A stretch of 44,844 nt of DNA from Rhodococcus aetherivorans (GCF_011058165.1 NZ_JAALEG010000047.1:1-44844), one strand, 5' to 3'; positions 23,659 to 33,648 are shown, counted from the first letter of the stretch. Notes: generated from the letters alone by a model not told the origin. Made by a program: numbers and translations.

Positions 23659-26600
23659 TCAGTTGAGGCTGCCCCCGGCGGCCAGGAAGTTGTCGATGGC
23701 ACGTTGGAGCCGGTCGAGTGCGGCGCCGTACGACGTGAAGTCGCCGGTGCGCTGGGCGTCGCGCAGATCCGCCAGGGCGCTGTTCAGTTCGAGGACGGCA
23801 TCGGTGAGCTGCTCCGGGGTCGGCTCTGCGGGCGGCGCTGTGGGCGGCGGCACCGTCGCGCCCTCCTCGGGTGGCGGAGCGGTCGCCGCAGGATCGGGGG
23901 GTGGCGGGGTCGCGGCGTCGCCGCCGGGCGCCGTCGCCATCCGGCCCGTCCCCGCACCGAAGACCTGGTCGAGGGCCTCGGCGAGGGTGGGTGCGTATCC
24001 GACGCGGACGCCGCCGGCGCTGGGTTCGCGATAGCTGACCAGCACTCGCGACAGTTGCGGGAAGGTCGAACCGTCGGCGGTGCTGGTGAGGCGTTCGGTG
24101 TACAGGGGCTCGACGTAGAGCACCCCGCCGTCCGCGATCGGCAGCGTCAGCAGATTGCCGTAGTGGATCCGATTGGACCGCTCGAGCAGGGTGCGTTCGG
24201 AGGCCACCCGGGTGTCGGAGATCATCGAATTCTGGGTCTGTTGCGGCCCCTGGGTCTGTGTGTCGGTCGGCAGCTGCAGCACCTCCATCCGGCCGTAGCC
24301 GTCCGGGTCGGAGTTCACCGAGATGTAGGCGGAGAGGAACTCGCGGTTGAACCCGACCATCGCGCTGGCGAGACGGAAGGACGGTGCCGCGCTCTCCCGG
24401 TCACCGACCAGCACGTAGTACGGCGGCTGCGACCCCACGGCCTCGGAGGTCGGGTCGCTGGGGACGGACCAGAACGCGTTGTTGGTGAAGAACTCCCGCG
24501 GGTCGTCGACGTGGTACTTGGCGAGCCGGTCCCGTTGAAGACCGAAGAGGTCCTCGGGGTAACGGAAGTGGGAGCGCAGTTCCGGGGTGATCGATTCCGG
24601 CGGTTGCACGGCGCCGGGAAAGGCCCCCATCCACGCCGCGAGCACCGGGTCGTTCGTGTCCACCTGGTAGAGGGTGACGGTGCCGTCGTAGGCGTCCACG
24701 GTGGCCTTGACCGAGTTCCTGATGTAGGAGACGGGCTCACCCGGAAGCAGCCGGCCGGTATCGCTGACGTGGGCGTCGGGCAACGCGCCGGCCTGGGCGT
24801 ACGGGTAGTGCGCCAGGGTGGTGTACCCGTCGACGATCCAGACGATCCGTCCGTCCACGACCGCCGGGTACGGATTGCCGTCGGTGCGGAGCCACGGCGC
24901 GACCCGTTCCACGCGGGTCTTCGGATCGCGATCGAAGATGATCTTCGAGTCCGCTCCGATGGCGCCGGAGAACAGGATGTTGCGCTCGCCGTACCGGACC
25001 GCGAACGCCAGCCGGTTGATCCAGCTTCCGATCGGCACGCCCCCGCTGCCGGTGTAGGTGTACTGCGAGGTATCCGTATCGTACTCGCGCGGCGCCGCAC
25101 CGGCGGACCCGCCGACAATCGCGTAGTCCGGGTCCGACGCCGCGATCAGCTCGCCGAAGTAGATGCGCGGCTGCTCGACCGGGATCAGTTGCCGACCGGA
25201 AGCCTGGGAAGCGATGTCACTGACCGTGTAGATGGGGTATCCACTGTCGCTGCCGCTTCCGGCCGCGGCTGCGTCCCGGACGGCGGCGTTGACCCGGTTC
25301 GCCGGCGCCGCCACGAATCCGTTGCCGTGGGTGTAGACGGTGTGCCGGTTGATCCATTGGGTCTGATTGCCGCTCAGGCTCTTCGGGGACAGTTCCCGGG
25401 CGGCGACAATGTAGTCGCCGACCTCCCCGTCGATGGTGTACCGGTCGATGTCCAGTTGCGGAGTGAAACCGTAGAAGTTCTTCAGCTGCTGTTGCTGGGT
25501 GAAGGTCCTCGAGAGCACGTTCGGGTCCAGCAGCCGGGCGTTGGCGATCGTGGTGACGTCGGCCGGGATCTCGCGCGGCGGCCGGGTTCCGACCCCGGGA
25601 TAGTCGAGGTACTCGACGCGATCGGCCTCGATCCCGTACGCCTGCCTGGTCGCGGCGATGTTGCGCTCGATGTACGGGCTCTCGCGATCGGCCGCGTTCG
25701 GGCGCACCGAGAACTGCTCCGTGAGGGCCGGAAAGATCCCACCGACGACGATCGACGACAGGACCAGCAGCGCGGTTGCCATCAACGGCACCCGCAGGTC
25801 GTCCAGCAGGATCGAAGCGAAGAACGCTGCCGCGCACAGCACGGCGATCGCCACGAGGATCAGGCGAGCCGGCAGCACCGCGTTGATGTCGGTGAATCCG
25901 GCCCCGGTGAACGTCGGTTCCTTCCGGCCGCTCCACAGCAGCTGGTAGCGGTCGAACCAGTACGCGACCGCCTTGAGCGCGACGAAACTCCCGGCGAGCA
26001 CGGCGATCTGGATTCGGGCGGCGCGCGTCGTCGCACCCGCCGCGCCGGTGGCACCACGACGGTCCCCGGCGCCGGTTGCGAACGGCAGCCGTAGTCCCCC
26101 GAAAAGGTAGTGGGTGGCCGTGCAGAGCACGAGTGCCAGGAACAGCGCGAGGAACGCCCACGTCAGCACGAGCCGGTAGAACGGCAGGTCGAAGACGTAG
26201 AACCCGACGTCGTACCCGAACTGCGCGTCGACGCTACCGAATGATCCGCCGTGGAGGAACAGCTGCACTCTGGCCCACTGACTCTGTGCGCTCAGGCCGA
26301 AAAACAGTCCCAGCAGCAACGGGATACCGATCGCGAACAGTTTCGGGCGCCTCAGCACCACGATCCGGTACCGCTCGATCGGATCGTCCGGGCCGACGGC
26401 GAACAACGGTCGCGATCGGTACGCCCACGCCGTCACCCCGAAGAGCAGACCGGTCACCACCAGCGTGACCGCGGCGAACAGCACCAACCGGGTCACGATG
26501 ATGGTGCCCCACACTTCCCGGTAGCCGACCTCTCCGAACCAGAGCCAATCGGTGTACACCGCGATCAGCCGGGGTCCGGCGATCAGCAGAGCGAAGAGGA

Positions 26601-26667
26601 CCAGAAGGGCGACGATCGCCCGATGCGCCGGGCGCGGCAGCAACCGCCCTGGTTCGGAGGGATGCAC
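23659..26667 (-). CDS. UPF0182 family membrane protein
   Basis: Large conserved actinobacterial membrane protein of unknown function (COG1615). 1002 residues from GTG 26667, chosen because GGAGG stands five bases upstream; the frame extends 29 codons further without similarity. About seven membrane helices fill the first 330 residues (first at HRAIVALLVLFALLIAGPRLIAVY). A large extracytoplasmic domain follows with family marks such as PYIERNIAATRQAYGI, LDIDRYTIDG, THGNGFVAAPANRVN, QPRIYFGE and KIIFDRDPKTRVERVAPWL. The C-terminus has a Pro/Ala/Glu-rich linker (about 915-955) and a short helical end. Similar proteins in M. tuberculosis are Rv3193c and Rv0064 (from memory). Confidence 0.93.
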   Translation of the reverse strand: MHPSEPGRLLPRPAHRAIVALLVLFALLIAGPRLIAVYTDWLWFGEVGYREVWGTIIVTRLVLFAAVTLVVTGLLFGVTAWAYRSRPLFAVGPDDPIERYRIVVLRRPKLFAIGIPLLLGLFFGLSAQSQWARVQLFLHGGSFGSVDAQFGYDVGFYVFDLPFYRLVLTWAFLALFLALVLCTATHYLFGGLRLPFATGAGDRRGATGAAGATTRAARIQIAVLAGSFVALKAVAYWFDRYQLLWSGRKEPTFTGAGFTDINAVLPARLILVAIAVLCAAAFFASILLDDLRVPLMATALLVLSSIVVGGIFPALTEQFSVRPNAADRESPYIERNIAATRQAYGIEADRVEYLDYPGVGTRPPREIPADVTTIANARLLDPNVLSRTFTQQQQLKNFYGFTPQLDIDRYTIDGEVGDYIVAARELSPKSLSGNQTQWINRHTVYTHGNGFVAAPANRVNAAVRDAAAAGSGSDSGYPIYTVSDIASQASGRQLIPVEQPRIYFGELIAASDPDYAIVGGSAGAAPREYDTDTSQYTYTGSGGVPIGSWINRLAFAVRYGERNILFSGAIGADSKIIFDRDPKTRVERVAPWLRTDGNPYPAVVDGRIVWIVDGYTTLAHYPYAQAGALPDAHVSDTGRLLPGEPVSYIRNSVKATVDAYDGTVTLYQVDTNDPVLAAWMGAFPGAVQPPESITPELRSHFRYPEDLFGLQRDRLAKYHVDDPREFFTNNAFWSVPSDPTSEAVGSQPPYYVLVGDRESAAPSFRLASAMVGFNREFLSAYISVNSDPDGYGRMEVLQLPTDTQTQGPQQTQNSMISDTRVASERTLLERSNRIHYGNLLTLPIADGGVLYVEPLYTERLTSTADGSTFPQLSRVLVSYREPSAGGVRVGYAPTLAEALDQVFGAGTGRMATAPGGDAATPPPPDPAATAPPPEEGATVPPPTAPPAEPTPEQLTDAVLELNSALADLRDAQRTGDFTSYGAALDRLQRAIDNFLAAGGSLN

Positions 26668-26752
26668 GTCCACCTCCGATCGCCCGCATGCACCGCGGCG
26701 GCCGGTGGACGGGGCCGGGTCCACACGATGCGGCCGCGATGTCCGTCCACCC

Positions 26753-26758
26753 ATTCTA
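26753..26758 (-). promoter_or_regulatory. Possible -10 element for the UPF0182 gene
   Basis: TAGAAT on the minus strand, 85 bases upstream of GTG 26667, is a good -10 hexamer in the 177-base gap after nhaA. No clear -35 accompanies it. Confidence 0.35.
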
Positions 26759-26844
26759 GGTGGGGGACATCACTCCGCCCAGGGAATCGCCGACCGGCGC
26801 CGATTCCTCCCGCACAGAACTGGGTCGTGCAGGCCCCGCCGGGT

Positions 26845-28134
26845 TCAGTGCTGGTAGACGTCAGGGATCCCGTCCTGGTCCTCGTCGAGAGACTCGAGCT
26901 CCGCGATCCTGCGGTAGGCGCGGTTCCGGGAGCGGAGCACCACCGACGCGGCGAGCGCCGCGGTGAGGGAGCCGACGAGGACCGCAACCTTCACGTGGTC
27001 GGCCGCGACGGTGCCGGCGCCGTAGGCGAGGTCTCCGATCAGCAGGGAGACGGTGAAGCCGATGCCGCCGAGCAGCGCGACGCCGAGCACGTCCAGCCAG
27101 CTCAGTCCCTCGTCCAGGTGGGCGCGGGTGAACCGGGCCATCAGGTAGGTGACGCCGAAGATCCCGACGACCTTGCCGAGCACGAGGCCCGCGACGACAC
27201 CGACCGAGATCGGATCGCGGAGCGCCTCACCCAGGCCGTCGAGGCCACCGATCGTCACGCCGGCGGCGAAGAACGCAAAGATCGGGACGGCGACCCCGGC
27301 CGACAGCGGCCGGAGCCGATGCTCGAACTGCTCGGCCATAGCCTCCGTGCCGGTGCGCGTCCTGCGGGCGACGGGCACGGTGAAACCGAGCAGGACGCCG
27401 GCCACGGTGGCGTGGACACCGGATTCGTGGACCAGGAACCACGTGAGCACCGCCAGCGGCACCAGGAGCCACCAGGCCCGGATGCCGCGCTGCACCGCCA
27501 CGGCGAACGCGAGCAGCGGGAGCATCGCGAGCCCGAGATACGCCAGGTCGAGCTCATCGGTGTAGAACACCGCGATCACGGTGACGGCGAGCAGGTCGTC
27601 GACGACGGCGAGCGTGAGCAGGAAGGTGCGCAGGGCCGCCGGTAGATGCGTCCCGATGACGGCCAGGATGGCCACGGCGAAGGCGATGTCGGTGGCGGTG
27701 GGCACCGCCCATCCGGTCAGCGCGTCCGCTCCGCCGCGCAGGTTCACCGCGACGAACACCGCCGCGGGTACCGCCATCCCTCCCACCGCTGCGGTGATCG
27801 GCACGGCGGCGCGCCGCAGGTCCCGCAGGTCGCCGGCGACGAACTCACGCTTGAGTTCCAGGCCGACGACGAAGAAGAAGATGGCCAGCAGACCGTCGGC
27901 CGCCCACGTCCCGAGTGACAGGTCCAGGTGCAGCGCGGACGGCCCCACCGTGGTGTCGCGGAGGCTGTGGTAGGCGTCGGACCACGGGGTGTTGGCCCAG
28001 ACCAGGGCCGCGAGCGCGCCGATGAGCAGCAGGACACCACCGACGGTCTCCTTGCGGAGAATCTCGGCCACCCGCTTGGATTCCTCCCACGATCCACGGG
28101 AGAGCAACGGCAGGCGGGCGAAGGGTGTCGTCAT
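26845..28134 (-). CDS. nhaA: Na+/H+ antiporter NhaA
   Basis: Electrogenic sodium/proton antiporter. 429 residues from ATG 28134, with GAGGA five bases upstream; the longer open frame upstream is not used. Twelve helices; key motifs are [20 protein letters not shown], the unwound-helix region [17 protein letters not shown], and the paired aspartates in [17 protein letters not shown] that bind Na+ and H+. [14 protein letters not shown] lies near the C-terminus. The last residues ([15 protein letters not shown]) resemble an acidic calcium-type loop and are a slightly unusual tail. Together with the CPA1 antiporter, the accessory block carries two cation antiporters of different families. Confidence 0.97.
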   Translation of the reverse strand: MTTPFARLPLLSRGSWEESKRVAEILRKETVGGVLLLIGALAALVWANTPWSDAYHSLRDTTVGPSALHLDLSLGTWAADGLLAIFFFVVGLELKREFVAGDLRDLRRAAVPITAAVGGMAVPAAVFVAVNLRGGADALTGWAVPTATDIAFAVAILAVIGTHLPAALRTFLLTLAVVDDLLAVTVIAVFYTDELDLAYLGLAMLPLLAFAVAVQRGIRAWWLLVPLAVLTWFLVHESGVHATVAGVLLGFTVPVARRTRTGTEAMAEQFEHRLRPLSAGVAVPIFAFFAAGVTIGGLDGLGEALRDPISVGVVAGLVLGKVVGIFGVTYLMARFTRAHLDEGLSWLDVLGVALLGGIGFTVSLLIGDLAYGAGTVAADHVKVAVLVGSLTAALAASVVLRSRNRAYRRIAELESLDEDQDGIPDVYQH

Positions 28135-28265
28135 CGAATGTCCTCGGATGTCGGGCAGCAGTCGTCGTCTGCCGACCAGACTTCCCGGCGCACCGGTTCC
28201 ACCGTATCCCACCCGGCGCCCGGATCCGAGCCGAGACAGCCGGGATGCCCCGTCAGGGCGACGGA

Positions 28266-28751
28266 TCAGGGTGACGGATAGGTGCTGATCGAGACCAGCG
28301 TCCCGTCCCCGCCCGAGGACACCGAGATGGAGGCGCCCTTCCCCGGCTTCCTGATCGTGAGACTCGTGCTGTAGGGAGTGACGCTCTCGGAGACCGTCTG
28401 CCAGCCCTCCCGGTCCACGAAGTCGAGGTAGAAGGTGCTGACCTGCTCGATCGGGTCGGACGTCGTCAGGACGGCCGAGCCGATCGCCCGGCTGACGAGC
28501 GTCGACGGCTGATAGGCCGGGATTCCATCCGTCGTCTCGGTGCCCTGTGCCTCGGTGCCCTGCGTCTCGGTACCCGCCGGCCCGGGCTCGGACTCGGCCG
28601 TGCCGGTCGGCGGGGCCGTTTCCCGGGCTGCCTCGGTGGTCGTCTGCGCCGACTCGCTCGGGTACGAGTCGTCGGTGCCGCATCCGACGACCGCGAGTGC
28701 CACTACCAGCGCCGCCGCGGCAGCCGGTACGACTCTCCTCGATGTTCGCAT
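28266..28751 (-). CDS. Small lipoprotein of unknown function
   Basis: 161 residues from ATG 28751 with GGAGGAGG six bases upstream. The signal peptide runs to the lipobox LAVVGC, so Cys24 would be lipidated and the protein anchored outside the membrane. A Thr/Glu/Pro-rich spacer with a [15 protein letters not shown] repeat (about 55-70) leads to a compact domain of about 85 residues ([33 protein letters not shown] in sequence order) that ends in beta-rich [15 protein letters not shown]. No family recognised. Lies between nhaA and mutM on the same strand. Confidence 0.8.
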   Translation of the reverse strand: MRTSRRVVPAAAAALVVALAVVGCGTDDSYPSESAQTTTEAARETAPPTGTAESEPGPAGTETQGTEAQGTETTDGIPAYQPSTLVSRAIGSAVLTTSDPIEQVSTFYLDFVDREGWQTVSESVTPYSTSLTIRKPGKGASISVSSGGDGTLVSISTYPSP

Positions 28752-28842
28752 GTGCGTCCTCCTCCGCCGTTCCCACTGTGCACGGTCGGCAGGGATCGCG
28801 GGACGGATTCACCGCTTCGACGGACGCGGAGGACGGCCGAAG

Positions 28843-29712
28843 TCAGGCTCGCCGTGCGCCCCGTGGCGGCGGCTGGCACCGGGGGCAGCTGAACGACGAG
28901 CGGTTCATGAATTTCTCCCGCCGCACCGGCGTCCCGCACCGTGGGCACGGCAGGTTCTCCTGGCCGTAGACGTTCAGCGACCGGTCGAAGTATCCGGACT
29001 CGCCGTTGACGTTGACGTAGAGGGCATCGAACGAGGTACCGCCCTGGGCGAGCGCCTCGCCCATCACGCCGCGGGCCGCATCGAGCAGCCGCCGCAGGGT
29101 CGGCCCCCCGAGCCGGTCGGCCGCGCGGTTGCCGTGCACGCCGGCCCGCCACAGCGATTCGTCGGCGTAGATGTTGCCGATGCCGGACACGACGGTCTGG
29201 TCGAGGAGGACGCGCTTGATCTCGGTGTGCTTGCCGCGCAGCACCTTCACCACGGCGGCCGCGTCGAACGCCGGATCCAGGGGGTCGCGGGCGATGTGCG
29301 CGACGGGCTCCGGCAGGACGGCACCGTCGACCTCGACGAGCGGGGCGAGGGCCCAGCCTCCGAAGGTGCGCTGGTCCACGAACCGCAGGTCGGCGCCGTT
29401 GTCGAGAACGGCGCGGATGCGCAGGTGTTTCTCGTCCGGCACCGCCGGCGGCTGGACCAGCATCTGCCCGCTCATCCCGAGATGGACGACCAGTGCGACG
29501 TCGGCGGGTCCCAAGACGAGCCACAGGTATTTGCCGCGACGCTGGACGGCAGCCACGGTCTGCCCGGTCAGCCGCAGCGCGAGATCCCGCGGGCCGGGTT
29601 CGTGACGGCGTACCGCACGCGGGTGCAGCACCTGGACGGACTCGATGGTGGCGCCGCGGACGTGCGCGTCGAGGCCGCGGCGGACGACCTCGACCTCGGG
29701 CAGTTCGGGCAC
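28843..29712 (-). CDS. mutM: Formamidopyrimidine-DNA glycosylase
   Basis: Base-excision repair enzyme removing 8-oxoguanine and FaPy lesions, with AP-lyase activity. 289 residues. N-terminal MPELPEVE supplies catalytic Pro1 (after Met removal) and Glu; RRGKYLW has the conserved lysine. [17 protein letters not shown] is the H2TH region, and the C-terminal zinc finger CPRCGTP...CPRCQ has four cysteines with the usual spacing. Starts seven bases after rnc and is the first gene after the accessory block. Confidence 0.97.
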   Translation of the reverse strand: MPELPEVEVVRRGLDAHVRGATIESVQVLHPRAVRRHEPGPRDLALRLTGQTVAAVQRRGKYLWLVLGPADVALVVHLGMSGQMLVQPPAVPDEKHLRIRAVLDNGADLRFVDQRTFGGWALAPLVEVDGAVLPEPVAHIARDPLDPAFDAAAVVKVLRGKHTEIKRVLLDQTVVSGIGNIYADESLWRAGVHGNRAADRLGGPTLRRLLDAARGVMGEALAQGGTSFDALYVNVNGESGYFDRSLNVYGQENLPCPRCGTPVRREKFMNRSSFSCPRCQPPPRGARRA

Positions 29713-29718
29713 GTCGGG

Positions 29719-30480
29719 TCAGTTCTGGTCGGCGGCGGCGCCGGTGGGGGTGGCGTCGCTGTCGGACAGGCTCTGCCAGGCCGCGGCGGCGGCCTTCTGC
29801 TCGGCTTCCTTCTTCGTCCGACCCACGCCGACACCGCGGGCGTCGCCCGCGACGATCACCGTCGCGGTGAATTCCTTGTCGTGGTCCGGGCCGGTGGCGG
29901 TGATCTCGTACGCCGGCACGCCGACGCCTCGTTCCGCGGTCAACTCCTGCAGGCTCGTCTTCCAGTCGAGACCGGCGCCGAGCCGCGGACCCCGCTCGAG
30001 GAGTTCGGCGAACAGGCGCAGCACGACGGTGCGTGCGACGTCGATACCGTGCTGCAGGTGGACGGCGCCGAGCAGCGACTCCATGCCGTCCGCGAGAATG
30101 CTGGGCTTGTCGCGGCCACCGGTGAGTTCCTCACCTTTGCCGAGCAGCAGGTGCGGCCCGAGGCCGCCGTCACCGAGAGACCGCGCGACCTCGGCGAGGG
30201 CGTGCATGTTCACCACCGACGCCCGGATCTTCGCGAGTTCACCCTCGGACTTGTCCGGATGCGACAGGTACAGCTTCTCGGTCACGGTGAGGCCGAGGAC
30301 GGCGTCGCCGAGGAACTCGAGACGCTCGTTGGTCGGCAGGCCACCGTTCTCGTACGCGTAGGAGCGGTGCGTGAGCGCAAGCGTCAGCAGCTCCGGATCC
30401 ACATCGACACCGAGGGCGGCGAGAAGGGACGCGTGTTCCCCTTCGCCGCCCTCGGATGCGGTGGTCGAATCGCTCGTCAC
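29719..30480 (-). CDS. rnc: Ribonuclease III
   Basis: Double-strand-specific endoribonuclease for rRNA and mRNA processing. 253 residues from GTG 30480. The signature [14 protein letters not shown] (about 51-64) carries the acidic catalytic residues, with a further pair in [13 protein letters not shown] dsRNA-binding domain follows from about 170 ([14 protein letters not shown] to [16 protein letters not shown]). Located between rpmF (20 bases) and mutM (6 bases) in the usual actinobacterial order. Confidence 0.97.
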   Translation of the reverse strand: MTSDSTTASEGGEGEHASLLAALGVDVDPELLTLALTHRSYAYENGGLPTNERLEFLGDAVLGLTVTEKLYLSHPDKSEGELAKIRASVVNMHALAEVARSLGDGGLGPHLLLGKGEELTGGRDKPSILADGMESLLGAVHLQHGIDVARTVVLRLFAELLERGPRLGAGLDWKTSLQELTAERGVGVPAYEITATGPDHDKEFTATVIVAGDARGVGVGRTKKEAEQKAAAAAWQSLSDSDATPTGAAADQN

Positions 30481-30500
30481 GATGTCTCAGAATTCGAGAA

Positions 30501-30683
30501 CTAGACGGCAGCGGTCACCTGACGGCCGTTGTAGGTGCCGCAGGACGGGCACGCCACGTGCGGCAGCTTCTTCTCGCCGCAGCCGCGGTTCGGGCAGGTG
30601 ACGAGCGTCGGCGCAGTGGTGTTCCACTGGCTCCGCCGCGACCGGGTGTTCGAACGCGACATTCTGCGCTTGGGGACGGCCAC
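30501..30683 (-). CDS. rpmF: 50S ribosomal protein L32
   Basis: 60 residues beginning [20 protein letters not shown], unmistakable L32. Cysteines 30, 35, 45 and 48 form a zinc site, so this is the zinc-containing (C+) form, with an unusual C-x4-C first pair. Two bases separate its start from the DUF177 stop, the common partner of rpmF. Confidence 0.97.
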   Translation of the reverse strand: MAVPKRRMSRSNTRSRRSQWNTTAPTLVTCPNRGCGEKKLPHVACPSCGTYNGRQVTAAV

Positions 30684-30685
30684 GT

Positions 30686-31300
30686 CTACTTCTCCTCGTT
30701 GTTCTTGCTGTCGGATGCACTGCTGGGTTCTTCGGAGCCTGCGCCGAAAGCGGCTGCCAACCCAGCCCAGCGAGGATCCATTCTCTCATGCCCGTGCCCG
30801 GATTCCGCAATCGCCAGGCGAATGCCGCATTCGGGGCACAGTCCCGCACAGTCGTCACTACACAACGGCCGCAGCGGAAGCTCCAGTCCGACGGTGTCGA
30901 CGATGACCGGCTCGAGGTCGATCGTGTCGTCCACCAGGCGGTAGACCTCGTCCTCGTCGGTGGTCTGCTCCGTGACGCTGTTCGGGTAGGCGAACAGCTC
31001 CGTCAGGTACAGCTCCACCGAGTCCTCGAAGGGCTCGAGGCAGCGCGAGCACTCGCCGACTGTATCGGCACGGACGGTCCCGGTGACGAGGACCCCCTCG
31101 GACACCGCTTCCAGCCGGAGATCGAGTTCCACATCCGTGCCTTCCTCGATCGCGATCGAGTCGAGTCCGATCCGCAACGGCGCAGGTACCACCGTGTGGA
31201 CCGTGCGCATGGAGCCCGGACGGCGTCCGAGCGAGCGTACGTCCAGCACGAGACCCGAATCCCGGTCGGGATGCTGGGGGCTGTGACGGCGGGCAGACAC
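30686..31300 (-). CDS. DUF177 (YceD-like) protein
   Basis: 204 residues from GTG 31300, preceded by GAGGAAG. YceD/DUF177 proteins are almost always encoded directly before rpmF and are linked to 23S rRNA/ribosome assembly. Family marks: [15 protein letters not shown] at the start, CSRCLEPFE, and the CxxC-type pair in [14 protein letters not shown]. The C-terminus is a low-complexity Ser/Asn/Glu tail. A downstream ATG (MRTVHTVV) would lose the conserved first motif, so the GTG start is preferred. Confidence 0.92.
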   Translation of the reverse strand: MSARRHSPQHPDRDSGLVLDVRSLGRRPGSMRTVHTVVPAPLRIGLDSIAIEEGTDVELDLRLEAVSEGVLVTGTVRADTVGECSRCLEPFEDSVELYLTELFAYPNSVTEQTTDEDEVYRLVDDTIDLEPVIVDTVGLELPLRPLCSDDCAGLCPECGIRLAIAESGHGHERMDPRWAGLAAAFGAGSEEPSSASDSKNNEEK

Positions 31301-31422
31301 GGGAATGCTACTTCCTCTTTCCAGGTGACGGACGCCGCCCCCACGGGGCGACTGGGCAACCACTCCACGATACGCGACGGACCCGGGCGCGACGAAATCG
31401 CCCGGCGCGGGAGCCGGATGCG

Positions 31423-32184
31423 TCAGCGGCGCCGCTCGGACCGGCGTTCGGCCTCCGTGTAGTCGGGCACACCGGCGCCCGTCCGCAGCTGCTGCCGGCC
31501 GCGGCCCACCGACCGCAACGTCGTGCCGAGCACGTCTTCGAACTCGGCGAGCTTGGAATCGACGTACTCGTCGCATTCCGACCGCAGCCGATCCGACTCG
31601 GCGTGGGCGGCATCGATGACCCGCGCGGATTCGGCGTGGGCGGCCTGCACGACCTCCGTCTGCGACACCAGACGGGCCTGCTCGGCCTCGCCGTCGGCGA
31701 CCGACCGCTCGTACGAGGCCTTGCCCGCCTCGATCATGCGGTCGGCCTCCGCCTGCGCGCGGGCCGTCACGGACTCGTACTGCTCCTTGGCGTCGGCGAT
31801 CGTGTCGTCGGCCTCGGCCTGGGCGTCGCGCAGCAGATCGTCGGCGTGGGCGCGGGCCTCCTGCACCATCCGGTCCGCCTGTGCCTTCGCGTCGGCGAGC
31901 ATGCGGTCCGCGTCGGCGCGGGCGTTGTCGAGGGTCTCGCGGGCCTCCGCGTCGGCGTCCGCGACGGTCTTGTCGGCCTGGGCCCGCGCGTCGCCGATGA
32001 GCTTGTCCCGATGATCCAGGACGTCCTGCGCGTCGTCCAGTTCGGCCGGCAACGCGTCGCGGACGTCGTCGAGCAGGTCCAGTACGTCGCCGCGTGGGAC
32101 CACGCAGCTCGCGGTCATCGGGACACTGCGTGCTTCCTCGACGATCGCGACCAGCTCGTCGAGTGCCTCGAATACCCGGTACAC
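31423..32184 (-). CDS. sepIVA: SepIVA-type DivIVA-domain septation protein
   Basis: 253-residue coiled-coil protein. It starts at GTG 32184 (VYRVFEALDELVAIVEEARSVPMTASCVVPRGD), as in the mycobacterial homologue Rv2927c (from memory); a TTG at 32196 would add four residues. Residues 60-205 are an unbroken Ala/Asp/Glu/Arg coiled coil with heptad-like ADADR..LADAKAQADRM repeats. The end LGTTLRSVGRGRQQLRTGAG is conserved. In mycobacteria SepIVA acts in division and peripheral membrane organisation. Upstream (32185-32317) no clear promoter was found, and beyond it lies the tandem array. Confidence 0.88.
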   Translation of the reverse strand: MYRVFEALDELVAIVEEARSVPMTASCVVPRGDVLDLLDDVRDALPAELDDAQDVLDHRDKLIGDARAQADKTVADADAEARETLDNARADADRMLADAKAQADRMVQEARAHADDLLRDAQAEADDTIADAKEQYESVTARAQAEADRMIEAGKASYERSVADGEAEQARLVSQTEVVQAAHAESARVIDAAHAESDRLRSECDEYVDSKLAEFEDVLGTTLRSVGRGRQQLRTGAGVPDYTEAERRSERRR

Positions 32185-32317
32185 GCCCAACCCCAATCAT
32201 CGTCCCGGCGCGGCCGGTGCGACCGCCGCCGGATGCAAGTCTGCCGCAGGTGCCGCCGGAGTCGCGCATCGCGGACCCGGTGTGTCGGCGATCGAACAGG
32301 CGGGGTCAGCCTCGGCC

Positions 32318-32588
32318 GCTGTGCCGGATCAGCGCTTCGCCGCTGTGCCGGATGAGCGCTTCGCCGCTGTGCCGGATCAGCGCTTCGCCGCTGTGCCGGA
32401 TCAGCGCTTCGCCGCTGTGCCGGATGAGCGCTTCGCCGCTGTGCCGGATGAGCGCTTCGCCGCCGTGCCGGATCAGCGCTTCGCCGCTGTGCCGGATCAG
32501 CGCTTCGCCGCTGTGCCGGATGAGCGCTTCGCCGCTGTGCCGGATGAGCGCTTCGCCGCCGTGCCGGATCAGCGCTTCGCCGCTGTGC
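32318..32588. repeat. 24-bp tandem array, about 11.3 copies, reaching into coaD
   Basis: Eleven complete 24-bp units (32318 to 32581) and a seven-base remnant. Each unit starts GC(T/C)GTGCCGGAT and ends GCTTCGCC on the plus strand; position 13 is C or G, position 3 is T or C. In plus order, position 13 reads C G C C G G C C G G C; position 3 is C only in units 7 and 11. Units 3-6 and 7-10 share the same CCGG pattern, so a 96-bp block was duplicated. On the minus strand the units are in frame with coaD: the last CoaD codons (TAAKR-stop) belong to unit 11. C units carry TGA and G units TCA at this point, the latter reading TAAKRSSG. This array occupies most of the 384-base gap between coaD and sepIVA. 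Confidence 0.95.
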
Positions 32589-33063
32589 GCTCCGCGATCC
32601 GCGCGAGCAGCCGCTTGTGCACCGTCGCGGGGAGCATGTCGGCGACGTCGCCGCCGTAGGTGGCGACCTCCTTGACGAGAGAGCTCGACAGGTAGCTGTA
32701 GGCCGGGTTGGTCGCGACGAACAGGGTGTCGACGCCGGTGAGCTTGTGGTTCATCTGCGCCATCTGCAGCTCGTAGTCGAAGTCGTTGGCGCCGCGCAGG
32801 CCCTTGACGATGGCCGTGATGCCGTGGGCGCGTGCATAGTCCACCAGCAGGCCCTGCCAGGAGTCGACGCGCACGTTGCCCAGGTGGGCAGTGGCTTCGG
32901 TGAGCATCTCGATGCGCTCGGGAACCGAGAACATTCCCTGCTTGTTGGGGTTGATCACGACGGTCACCGTCACTTCGTCGAACTGCACGGCAGTCCGAGA
33001 GATGACGTCGAGGTGGCCGTTGGTCACGGGGTCGAACGAACCGGGGCAGACCGCACTGCTCAT
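32569..33063 (-). CDS. coaD: Phosphopantetheine adenylyltransferase
   Basis: Transfers AMP to 4'-phosphopantetheine in coenzyme A synthesis. 164 residues from ATG 33063, which overlaps the rsmD stop as [20 protein letters not shown] has the nucleotidyltransferase HxGH-type motif (TNGH), and [20 protein letters not shown] the ISSTxxR-like phosphate loop. Length is close to family norm (about 160). The final residues TAAKR and the stop codon lie inside the first unit of the 24-bp array, so array changes could alter the C-terminus. Confidence 0.97.
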   Translation of the reverse strand: MSSAVCPGSFDPVTNGHLDVISRTAVQFDEVTVTVVINPNKQGMFSVPERIEMLTEATAHLGNVRVDSWQGLLVDYARAHGITAIVKGLRGANDFDYELQMAQMNHKLTGVDTLFVATNPAYSYLSSSLVKEVATYGGDVADMLPATVHKRLLARIAERTAAKR

Positions 33064-33623
33064 GAGTCCGAACCGTAGCAGGTAGCGATCTCGATCCGGG
33101 TCTCGCCGTACTTGCGAACGCGGTCCGGTTCGAGGGCCTGCGGCCACACCGTCTCCGGCGAGCGGGAGGAGCGTTCGAGCACCACCACCGAGCCCTCCCC
33201 CACCCAGCCCCCGTCGACGAGGGCGGTGAGCATCGCGGACACCGCCTGCTCGGTCACCGCGTACGGCGGATCGGCGAGCACGAGGTCGTAGACCCGGTCC
33301 GGGGCACCGCCGAGCACGGCGGCGACCGGCGCAGCCCGCAGCACCGCCGGCAGACCGAGTTCGGTGATGTTGCGGCGGATCACGGCGGCGGCCTGCGCGT
33401 CGGACTCGACGAGCAAGGCGTGGACGGCGCCCCGGGACAGCGCCTCGAGCCCGAGCGCGCCGGAGCCGGCGTACAGGTCCAGCACCGACGCGCCGTCGAG
33501 CTCCATCCGGGCCGTGAGCGAACTGAACAGCGCCTCGCGGACCCGCTCCGAGGTGGGCCGGGTCCCGCGGGGCGGCACCTTCAGGCGCCGCCCCCCGGCC
33601 CGGCCGGCCACGATCCGGGTCAT
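33060..33623 (-). CDS. rsmD: 16S rRNA (guanine(966)-N2)-methyltransferase RsmD
   Basis: SAM-dependent rRNA methyltransferase. 187 residues from ATG 33623 ([36 protein letters not shown]). Motif I is [19 protein letters not shown] and the catalytic motif is LADPPY (about 128-133). Pairs with coaD through an ATGA overlap, as in many bacteria; pyc ends 25 bases upstream. Confidence 0.95.
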   Translation of the reverse strand: MTRIVAGRAGGRRLKVPPRGTRPTSERVREALFSSLTARMELDGASVLDLYAGSGALGLEALSRGAVHALLVESDAQAAAVIRRNITELGLPAVLRAAPVAAVLGGAPDRVYDLVLADPPYAVTEQAVSAMLTALVDGGWVGEGSVVVLERSSRSPETVWPQALEPDRVRKYGETRIEIATCYGSDS

Positions 33624-33648
33624 CGCACCGTCCCGGAGAACCGTCCGA

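Noticed and set aside
26783..26807. Hairpin GGAATCG/CGATTCC after nhaA
   Set aside because: Seven-bp stem with an 11-base loop and no T-run; plausible but not supported enough.
32282..32659. Plus-strand frame coding an AVPD(Q/E)RFA repeat protein
   Set aside because: The repeats are simply the other strand of the 24-bp array; the frame runs on into antisense coaD, and there is no ribosome-binding site or domain.
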